From contig CAMCDO010000004.1 in the NCBI GenBank assembly GCA_945873585.1, positions 1 through 37,543 of the forward strand: a stretch of 37,543 nucleotides of DNA, given 5' to 3'. The notes under the pieces are model-generated. The model searched no databases. It saw only the letters and a program-made list of their open reading frames with translations, and was not told the origin of the DNA. Source of the DNA: Verrucomicrobia subdivision 6 bacterium. Lineage in GTDB: Bacteria > Verrucomicrobiota > Verrucomicrobiia > Methylacidiphilales > Verrucolacustridaceae. Below, in pieces: positions 30,365-37,543 of this stretch. The position numbers and the translations under genes were made by a program. Within the stretch, counting starts at the first letter, position 1, and every line of letters begins with the position of its first letter.

Positions 30365-31831
30365 CTACAAACGCCGCAAAGCAGGCAAACCATAATCTTT
30401 CCCTATCTTATCCCCCATCGCCTTCACCTCCGCTGCATCTAAAACAATTCGCCGGGGATTATCCGTAAATTCAAAAACCAGATTCCCCTCTTCCGCCCCA
30501 TCCGCCAACTCCGCCAAGCTTTTCAAACCATCAATCTCCTGCCCATTGAGTTTCGATAAAACCAGCCCCGAAAGCTGTAAATATCCCATCGTGATCGAGG
30601 AAGGCAGTACCTGACTCAGAAAGACTATTTTTTTTGCTGGATCTAGATTCATCTCCTGCTGAAAACTAAAAAGTTGCACTAACCTCTGCGGAGCCCTCTC
30701 CGACCACTTATCTCCCCACTCCTGCAGATAGGCCCCGGTCAGCTCTTGAAAAACTAAGCCCCCAATCACCACATAACGGGGAGCCACATCAAATTGTAAG
30801 GTGGGAATCGCAATTTCATCCCGGGCTCGGCGATCATAAGTTCCCGTCAGATCCATCTCCTTACCATCTCTCGAAAGATGAAACTTTGCGGGCGACCCCA
30901 CAATCGGCCGCGTCCGAATCAGATTCCCTACGGAAGTCGGGCCATACAACGAGTCTTGATAATTTCCATCCTCATCCAAAACAAACCCATCTACCGAGAG
31001 CAGCACATCTCCTTCTTTCAATCCCGCTCTCCCAGCCGTCCCCCTCGCGTTGACCCTCGTCAGCAAAATACCTCCACTCTTCGGAGCTCGAAATTCCTCA
31101 CGCAGATTGGGATCACGCAAACTCGTCCAGCTCACCCCCAACGTTGGAAATCCCTCGTACTTCCCATCCAGAGCATCCTTCAGAAAATGCTCGATCATCG
31201 GCACAGGAATCACCGTCCCCTCCTGCGAATCCCGATCGTATCCCATCATCATCCCAACCAGCATCCCATCCCTCATCATTGGCAAAGTATAACTATCATC
31301 CCTCTTCGGCAGAGAAACCCGCACTCCATAAAGTAGAAAGCCCGCTTCATCCGCAGGATACCTACCCACCCCGGCTGAAAGCACCTCCGCCTGATTCCGC
31401 AGCATTTCTCCGTTCTTATCTAACTGCCAAACCTGCGCCGTATCTCCCGCACGCAACGCCGGCCCCATCTTGACCCCCGCAAATCCCTGCAGAAACTTTG
31501 TATCCGTCGGCCTCAATAGCGCTAAGTTCGCCTCATAATCAATCGCCTCCACTTCTGCTGCACACTTCTCCGCCGAGCCAGGTCTTTCCAGTCCCACCTC
31601 CGTTCGGTTTTCCACTAAGGCCGCCGTCGCTAAAACCTTGCCTCCAGGCAAAACTACCCCCGTTCCATTCAGCCCGAAGGGAGCCTTCTTTTGCCAAGGC
31701 CGAAACTGATCATACGGTTGTATCGATGCACGCACTCTGACTAGCGAGCCCCGCGATTCGTCGACTGAGGCCGCCCAAAGACAACTGCCCATCAACAAAG
31801 TTGCCGTCCCTAGTCTTATTAAGTTTTTCAT
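30365..31831 (-). CDS. DEG9-like trypsin-fold/PDZ protein with degenerate catalytic triad (putative pseudoprotease), exported
   Basis: Colinear with the upstream DegP/DEG9-like protein, but the His position reads VLATAALVE, the Asp position EANLALL and the Ser position DSYTLPM; PDZ segment SGGILLTRVNARGTAGRAGLKEGDVLLSVDG. Confidence 0.8.
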   Translation of the reverse strand: MKNLIRLGTATLLMGSCLWAASVDESRGSLVRVRASIQPYDQFRPWQKKAPFGLNGTGVVLPGGKVLATAALVENRTEVGLERPGSAEKCAAEVEAIDYEANLALLRPTDTKFLQGFAGVKMGPALRAGDTAQVWQLDKNGEMLRNQAEVLSAGVGRYPADEAGFLLYGVRVSLPKRDDSYTLPMMRDGMLVGMMMGYDRDSQEGTVIPVPMIEHFLKDALDGKYEGFPTLGVSWTSLRDPNLREEFRAPKSGGILLTRVNARGTAGRAGLKEGDVLLSVDGFVLDEDGNYQDSLYGPTSVGNLIRTRPIVGSPAKFHLSRDGKEMDLTGTYDRRARDEIAIPTLQFDVAPRYVVIGGLVFQELTGAYLQEWGDKWSERAPQRLVQLFSFQQEMNLDPAKKIVFLSQVLPSSITMGYLQLSGLVLSKLNGQEIDGLKSLAELADGAEEGNLVFEFTDNPRRIVLDAAEVKAMGDKIGKDYGLPALRRL

Positions 31832-33342
31832 TTCGAATCCGCCTTTTGGAGGGAACCTTTCGCTAATCTCCGGTTCCCCAATTCTGTCCGGCTAACCTCC
31901 GCGATTCCGTACTGAGCCATCAAACGCGGCGTGGCGTTATCCACATCACGATTTTTCAGAACCGCAGGCCGCTGATCCCCTTGAAACAAGATCACCGTTC
32001 GCTCTTTCCCTGCCTCCAATGCAGGCAAGACATCTGCCAAGGTCCGGATCTTTCGTCCATTGATCTCCCGCACCACCTGACCCGCTAGTCCTCGCAAGTA
32101 AACATTCAACGGATCAGGTAAAATCGACGTCAAGACCACTGGCTCTGGCGTCTCTTGATAGAGCTGATCCTGCCCGAACATCGAATAAATCTGCCGTAGA
32201 CGCAAATCAGATGAACCCATCAAAACCGCCATAAGATTCGCCGTCAAAGGCTGGAAGACCAGCCCTCCATACAAAACATACCTCGGCGCTTCCTCATAAA
32301 GACTCTCATACATCGAGAACATTTCCGCAGGACGCAACCTAAGGCTCAACTTCTCCAGTTTTTCCTGCCGCCATACCTCCAGCAGCACCGTATCCCCCGC
32401 AAATTTTCGCTCCACAATTTCCTCCATCTGCACGGGTTGACCTTCCAAACGAACCGAACCATCACTCTCGATCGGATGCCCATCAATCGATAGAAGTACA
32501 TCCCCATTCTTTAAGACTCCATCTGAGGATCCTTCCGAAAATATATCGGTCACCACCACGCCTAACCCATCGTCAGGACGCTTCAAATATTTTCGCATGG
32601 CGTGGTTTTCTAGTGTCATCCAGCGAATCGCAATGTCCACATAGTGATCATAGTGCCCATCCTCCACGTCCTTTAGAAACCGTCGGATCACTGGAGTCGG
32701 AATCATGTACCCAACATTTTGCGCCACATCCCCGCGAAACCCTTGGAAGGCGACCCCTACCACTTTGTCATCCTGCATCACTGGGCCTCCGCTATTCCCT
32801 GGATTGATCGCCGCATCGATCTGAATCGCCAAGTGGGATTCCCGACCCGAGTGGGTGTACGAGTTATAGTCAATCCGACTCACCACCCCACGGGTCACTG
32901 AGAGACGATCCCCCCCGATCGGAAACCCATACACGCTCACCACCGACTCCAATTCGGGAATATCCCCTATTGGCAGTACGGTTGTACCCTTGAAAAATTC
33001 AGGATCCTCAACCTCCAATAACGCCAAGTCACAATCATGAGCCACATAGAGAACCTTTCCAGGATACTTCCGTGGGTCCGCTTCCCGTTGCACCGTAATG
33101 TTCCGCGCCCCACTAATCACATGGGCATTAGTTAGGATGCGCTTCCCCTCGATCACAAAACCCGCTCCGCGCGCCGAACTCACGGTTCCAGGATTCCACG
33201 GTAATCGATAATCCCAAGTTTGTGAAGTTACCTCGACCATCACCACATTTCGCCTCGCCTCTCGGAGCTGCTCATCCCTTCCGCATCCAGCTAAGCCCAA
33301 GCCCATCACGGCCAGAGTGAAAAGCTTGATCCGAAATGTCAT
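31828..33342 (-). CDS. DEG9-like serine protease with PDZ domain(s), probable lipoprotein
   Basis: Intact triad context ILTNAHVI / DCDLALLEV / NPGNSGGPV; C-terminal YVLYGGLVFQPLTANLM...VVLTSILPDPLNVYL typical of the DEG9-like PDZ tail. Start reassigned to ATG 33342 giving MTFRIKLFTLAVMGLGLAGCG (lipobox LAGC). Confidence 0.88.
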   Translation of the reverse strand: MTFRIKLFTLAVMGLGLAGCGRDEQLREARRNVVMVEVTSQTWDYRLPWNPGTVSSARGAGFVIEGKRILTNAHVISGARNITVQREADPRKYPGKVLYVAHDCDLALLEVEDPEFFKGTTVLPIGDIPELESVVSVYGFPIGGDRLSVTRGVVSRIDYNSYTHSGRESHLAIQIDAAINPGNSGGPVMQDDKVVGVAFQGFRGDVAQNVGYMIPTPVIRRFLKDVEDGHYDHYVDIAIRWMTLENHAMRKYLKRPDDGLGVVVTDIFSEGSSDGVLKNGDVLLSIDGHPIESDGSVRLEGQPVQMEEIVERKFAGDTVLLEVWRQEKLEKLSLRLRPAEMFSMYESLYEEAPRYVLYGGLVFQPLTANLMAVLMGSSDLRLRQIYSMFGQDQLYQETPEPVVLTSILPDPLNVYLRGLAGQVVREINGRKIRTLADVLPALEAGKERTVILFQGDQRPAVLKNRDVDNATPRLMAQYGIAEVSRTELGNRRLAKGSLQKADSK

Positions 33343-33526
33343 CCAATCATCTTTAACCATAAACAAAACCCAAACCAACCCTATCTTCTGCCGGTCTTCC
33401 TTGCCGCCTGAAACCCGCCCAAACTTCGGAAAGCCGCTGCTTGTTATCATCGGCGGCGTTATCCTCCTCCGACAAACCTCCTCCTAACCCCAAAGCGCAA
33501 AGATGACCCCGTTGGGGCTTCACCTT

Positions 33527-34159
33527 TTAAATCGTTCCAAATATCCGATCTCCTGCATCACCTAACCCAGGCAGAATATATCCGCGCGAGTTTAGTTTCT
33601 TGTCCAAAGCGGCCGCATAAATTGCTACCTCCGGGTGCCTTTTCTGAAAACATTTCAGGCCTTCAGGCGCCGCCACCAGACACATGAATCGAATCGAACG
33701 CGGTTGGGCCCCCTTCAGTCGATCGACAGCCGCCACAGCAGAGTTCCCCGTCGCCAACATCGGATCTAACAAAATCAGATCCCGCCCGCGCAAAGTCTTC
33801 GACGCCTTAAAATAGTACTCCACTGGCTCCAAAGTGCGCTCGTTGCGATAGATTCCAATATGCGCCACCCGTGCTGAGGGAAATATTTGCAACATGCCAT
33901 CCAGCAACCCCATACCTGCACGCAAAATAGGAACCAATACCATCTTTTCCCCCTTCAAAACGGGCGCCCGCATTCTTTCCATCGGTGTGACAATCGATTC
34001 GGTGGTCATCGGTAAATTGCGGGTGACCTCGTAGGCCATCAACATCGCTACTTCGCTGACCAAGGCCCGAAACTCCGTCACACTCGTCGTCTTCTTTCGC
34101 ATTAAAGTCAGCTTGTGCTGCACCAACGGATGACGAACGAGATGAAAGTTTTTCTTCAA
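33527..34159 (-). CDS. upp: Uracil phosphoribosyltransferase
   Basis: [72 protein letters not shown]. Confidence 0.97.
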   Translation of the reverse strand: MKKNFHLVRHPLVQHKLTLMRKKTTSVTEFRALVSEVAMLMAYEVTRNLPMTTESIVTPMERMRAPVLKGEKMVLVPILRAGMGLLDGMLQIFPSARVAHIGIYRNERTLEPVEYYFKASKTLRGRDLILLDPMLATGNSAVAAVDRLKGAQPRSIRFMCLVAAPEGLKCFQKRHPEVAIYAAALDKKLNSRGYILPGLGDAGDRIFGTI

Positions 34160-34172
34160 ATCGACAAGATTC

Positions 34173-35297
34173 CTAAACGTTAAAGCGGAAATCCATCACA
34201 TCTCCATCGGCCACCACATATTCCTTACCCTCGATTCGCAGTTTTCCAGCCTCCTTGACCTTGGCCATCGTTCCCGCCGCTTGCAGATCGGCGTAGCCCA
34301 CAGTCTCGGCCGCGATAAATCCTCGCTCAAAGTCGGTATGGATCACCCCTGCGGCTTGCGGGGCGCGGTCACCCGCATGAATCGTCCAAGCCCTCGTCTC
34401 TTTCGGCCCTGTCGTTAAATAGGTTCGTAATCCTAATAAATCATAGGCCGCTCGGATTAAGGCACCCACCCCCGACTCACTAACTCCCAAGCTTGCCAAA
34501 TAATCCTTCCCCTCCTGCTCGGGTAGATCAACCAACTCCGACTCGATCTGCGCACTTACGATAACCGACTTACTCGACAAATGGCTTTGGCAATAGTCTT
34601 CCACTTTTTTAACCTGCTCCCCGGTTTTGCCTGATCTCTCCCCCTTGCTCAGCGCCCCAAGCTCTTCCTCCTTCACATTGCAGGCAAAAAGGGTTGGTTT
34701 GGAGGTCAGAAGAAAGAATCCATGGATCAACTTCTTTTCATCGTCCGACATCTCCAACGTCAATGCGGGACGTCCCTGATCCAAATGTGGCTTCAGCTTA
34801 GTTAAAAGAGCCAGTTCCGCCTTAGCCTGAGCATCCCCTTGCTTGGCCGCTTTTCCCGGTTTATCCAGTCGCTTAGTCACCGTCGCAAGATCGGCCAGAA
34901 CCAGCTCGGTGATAATTGTTTCAATATCACGCAGTGGATCCACCGTCCCAGCCACATGATGAATATCCGCGTCTTCAAAACAGCGCACCACTTGAATAAT
35001 CGCGTCCACTTCCCGAATATGGGTGAGAAACTGGTTTCCCAATCCCTCTCCTTGGCTTGCTCCTTTGACCAGTCCCGCGATATCCACCAGTTCGATGGAA
35101 GCGGGTAGAATCTTTTCACTTCCCGAAAGTTTGGCCAACCAGTCCAATCGGGCATCAGGCACCGTCACCATCCCTACATTGGGTTCGATGGTGCAAAAAG
35201 GATAGTTCGCCGCCTGCGCTTTGCGTGTGCGGGTGACCGCATTAAAAAGAGTGCTCTTCCCTACGTTTGGAAGACCGACGATGCCAGCTCGTACCAT
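34173..35297 (-). CDS. ychF: Redox-regulated ATPase/GTPase YchF
   Basis: [57 protein letters not shown]-terminal TGS-like [28 protein letters not shown]. Confidence 0.97.
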   Translation of the reverse strand: MVRAGIVGLPNVGKSTLFNAVTRTRKAQAANYPFCTIEPNVGMVTVPDARLDWLAKLSGSEKILPASIELVDIAGLVKGASQGEGLGNQFLTHIREVDAIIQVVRCFEDADIHHVAGTVDPLRDIETIITELVLADLATVTKRLDKPGKAAKQGDAQAKAELALLTKLKPHLDQGRPALTLEMSDDEKKLIHGFFLLTSKPTLFACNVKEEELGALSKGERSGKTGEQVKKVEDYCQSHLSSKSVIVSAQIESELVDLPEQEGKDYLASLGVSESGVGALIRAAYDLLGLRTYLTTGPKETRAWTIHAGDRAPQAAGVIHTDFERGFIAAETVGYADLQAAGTMAKVKEAGKLRIEGKEYVVADGDVMDFRFNV

Positions 35298-35367
35298 TCC
35301 GCACCCTACACACTACCCCCGTACCCATCAACGCCCCTCTCTCGCTCCCCACCAAAAGACCTTATTT

Positions 35368-36447
35368 CTACCAGATCCCGCGGTCGCCACTCTTTAGGCC
35401 ACGCACAAATTCTACCAACAACTGCACGCACCTCTCCACATCCTTCAGGTCCACCACCTCACTCGGGGTATGCATATAACGCAAAGGAATGCTGACCAAC
35501 CCCGTCGCCACCCCACCGCGCACCATTTGAATTGCTCGCGCATCCGTTCCCGTCGGACGTGGTTCCGCTTCCACTTGATAGGGAATTTTTAACCTCTCCG
35601 CCGCCTTCTTTAACCGCGCGAAAATCTCATGGTTAATATTCGCCCCTCGACAAAGAATCGGTCCACCACCCAGTTTCGTCTCCCCAACTTTGCGAGGATC
35701 GCAATCCGGATGATCCGTCGCATGCCCCACATCCACCGCCACCGCCAAATGCGGATGGATGGTGTACGCCGAAGTCGTTGCTCCACGCACCCCAATCTCC
35801 TCTTGGACTGTCGCGACACTGACCACCTTAGCCGCAATTTTCTTTTCTTTCGACAACCTCACCAAAGTCTCACCCACCACATACGCCCCCACTTTATTAT
35901 CAAACGCCCGAGCCGTCGCCAGGCTACCACCCAATCGCTGAAACTCGTGATCGTACGTCGCCACATCCCCAATCGCCACCCGCTGCAACGCCTCCTCCTT
36001 GTTCTTCGCTCCAATATCGATCCACATCTCGTGCTTCTTCGGAACTCTTTTCCTCTCATCTTCCTCCATCAAATGAATCGCCCGCTTCCCCGTCACCCCT
36101 ACCACCGGTCCCTTCGCCGTCTGAATCACCACTCGCCGACCCGAAATCACCGAAAGGTCATGACCCCCAATCGTGTCAAAATAAAGAAAACCCTCTTTAT
36201 TAATGTAGATCACCATAAAACCCAACTCATCCATATGCCCCGCCAGCATCACCGTCGGATCTCCTTTTAAATTTAAGGTGGCAATTCGATTACCCAGAGG
36301 ATCTTTTTCATACTGATCCGCCCGCCCTTTGACATGCCGATCAAAAACTTCCTGCGCCTCGGTTTCATACCCCGAAGGGGAACGAGCATGAAGCAATTCG
36401 GTCAGAAAAGCCGGCGCAGGGTATGAATCCATCGGACTATCCTCCAC
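35368..36447 (-). CDS. M42-family metallo-aminopeptidase/endoglucanase-like protein
   Basis: LAGHMDELGFMV, ARAFDNKVGAYV, TVQEEIGVRGA, AVDVGHATDHPDCD, IPLRYMHTPSEVVDL. Confidence 0.92.
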   Translation of the reverse strand: MEDSPMDSYPAPAFLTELLHARSPSGYETEAQEVFDRHVKGRADQYEKDPLGNRIATLNLKGDPTVMLAGHMDELGFMVIYINKEGFLYFDTIGGHDLSVISGRRVVIQTAKGPVVGVTGKRAIHLMEEDERKRVPKKHEMWIDIGAKNKEEALQRVAIGDVATYDHEFQRLGGSLATARAFDNKVGAYVVGETLVRLSKEKKIAAKVVSVATVQEEIGVRGATTSAYTIHPHLAVAVDVGHATDHPDCDPRKVGETKLGGGPILCRGANINHEIFARLKKAAERLKIPYQVEAEPRPTGTDARAIQMVRGGVATGLVSIPLRYMHTPSEVVDLKDVERCVQLLVEFVRGLKSGDRGIW

Positions 36448-36533
36448 ATCCCTTACTTGGTTTCCATCTCAAATTACCCGCCGACCCATTTCCCGTGCTT
36501 GAGAATGGGCCTCTCCTTAGGTTGAATCAGAGG

Positions 36534-37543
36534 ATGAACAAGTTCGGTATTGGCCTCATCGGTTGCGGTACGGTCGGATCAGGACTGATCCGGAACCTTG
36601 CCAAGGCTAATCCCCTTTTGCGCGAACGCCTCGACATCCATCTCGAGATCGTCGCCGCCGCAGTCAAGGACATCACCAAAGTACGCGACGGCTTGCCCGT
36701 AAAGCCGATCGCCGATTGGCGAAAAGTGATCGCTGATCCCGCCGCACAAATCGTGGTCGAACTCGTCGGTGGCGTGGAAGATTCATTTCAAATTGCCCAA
36801 GCCTGTCTTCAAGCAGGAAAACCCCTCGTCACTGCCAATAAAGCCCTCCTCGCCGAACGCGGACACGAACTCATCGCCCAAGCTAACCAATCCAATGCCC
36901 CAATCTATTTCGAAGCTAGCGTCGCGGGCGGTATTCCCGTTATCAAGGTCCTCCGCGAAGGTCTCGTCGCCAACCAACTTCTCGGTCTTCACGGCATTAT
37001 CAACGGAACATCGAACTACATCCTCACACAAATGGCCGAAGCTGGCTCCGATTTCGCCACCGCTCTCCAGCAAGCCAAGGACCTCGGCTACGCTGAAGCC
37101 GATGACCGCCTCGATGTTGACGGAATCGATGCCGCCCATAAGGCCGCCATCCTCTGCCTCCTCGCCTATGGTTTTCTGCCGAAATTCTCCGAGGTTCCAG
37201 TCCAAGGCATTCGTAAGATTTCTTCGCAAGATGTCTCCTTTGCCGCCCAACTCGGCTACATCATTAAACTCCTAGCCCTCGTCCGGCCCCACGGTTCCGA
37301 CCAAGTCGAAGTCCGGGTAGCCCCCACCCTTCTCCCTATCCGCCATCCCATGGCCTCGGTTCATGGTGCTTTTAACGCCATCGGCCTCCTCGGCAATCTC
37401 TCTGGACCAGTCCAGCTGACGGGCCGAGGCGCAGGTCCCGATGCCACCTCCAGCGCCCTGCTCGCCGACCTGGCAGAAGCCGCGAAAAATCTTCGCGACA
37501 AATCTCCTGGCCCCCAAATCCCTCAGCCCGACGGCAAACTCCG
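36534..37543 (+). CDS. hom: Homoserine dehydrogenase, 3'-truncated by the window edge
   Basis: Own translation from ATG 36534: MNKFGIGLIGCGTVGSGLIRNLAKANPLLRERLDIHLEIVAAAVKD...VVELVGGVEDSFQIAQACLQAGKPLVTANKALLAERG...FEASVAGGIPVIKVLREGL...GIINGTSNYILTQM...GYAEADDRLDVDGIDAAHKAAIL. Not in the ORF track because no stop occurs before 37543. Confidence 0.95.
   Translation, partial: MNKFGIGLIGCGTVGSGLIRNLAKANPLLRERLDIHLEIVAAAVKDITKVRDGLPVKPIADWRKVIADPAAQIVVELVGGVEDSFQIAQACLQAGKPLVTANKALLAERGHELIAQANQSNAPIYFEASVAGGIPVIKVLREGLVANQLLGLHGIINGTSNYILTQMAEAGSDFATALQQAKDLGYAEADDRLDVDGIDAAHKAAILCLLAYGFLPKFSEVPVQGIRKISSQDVSFAAQLGYIIKLLALVRPHGSDQVEVRVAPTLLPIRHPMASVHGAFNAIGLLGNLSGPVQLTGRGAGPDATSSALLADLAEAAKNLRDKSPGPQIPQPDGKL

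Noticed and set aside
35629-36270. 213-aa + strand ORF antisense to the M42 peptidase
   Set aside because: His/Arg-rich translation, no recognisable motifs; explained as a frame shadow of the conserved minus-strand gene.
36769-37275. 168-aa + ORF and 155-aa - ORF (36783-37250) near the right edge
   Set aside because: Both overlap homoserine dehydrogenase, which the track missed because it runs off the window.

Overview
The window (37.5 kb) is dense bacterial chromosomal DNA, most likely from the PVC superphylum (Verrucomicrobia-like, judged from the short ECF sigma factor plus FecR pair and the gene content; inference only). I see about 31 protein-coding genes, many joined by 4-bp ATGA/GTGA overlaps, and no tRNA, rRNA, CRISPR array or transposase. 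Main blocks: (1) an ECF sigma/FecR regulatory pair; (2) exported aldose epimerase plus a GH114/TM1410-like protein; (3) a tightly coupled LPS operon hldA-gmhB-kdsB-pyrG-kdsA-lptC-lptA-lptB; (4) housekeeping genes (pyrF, ispE, rpsT, argS); (5) an exopolysaccharide export cassette (beta-barrel, tyrosine kinase, SLBB protein) running directly into nadD-rsfS; (6) an HK / sigma-54 RR / multi-pass membrane protein cassette; (7) a coupled pair of DEG9-like proteins, one with an intact protease triad and one apparently lacking all three catalytic residues; (8) upp, ychF, an M42 peptidase and a truncated hom. The most unusual signal is that two conserved genes, lptB and nadD, have no in-frame ATG/GTG/TTG before their conserved N-termini. 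Each can start at a CTG that overlaps the upstream gene's stop codon (CTGA). I do not see a clearly new defence or mobile system.
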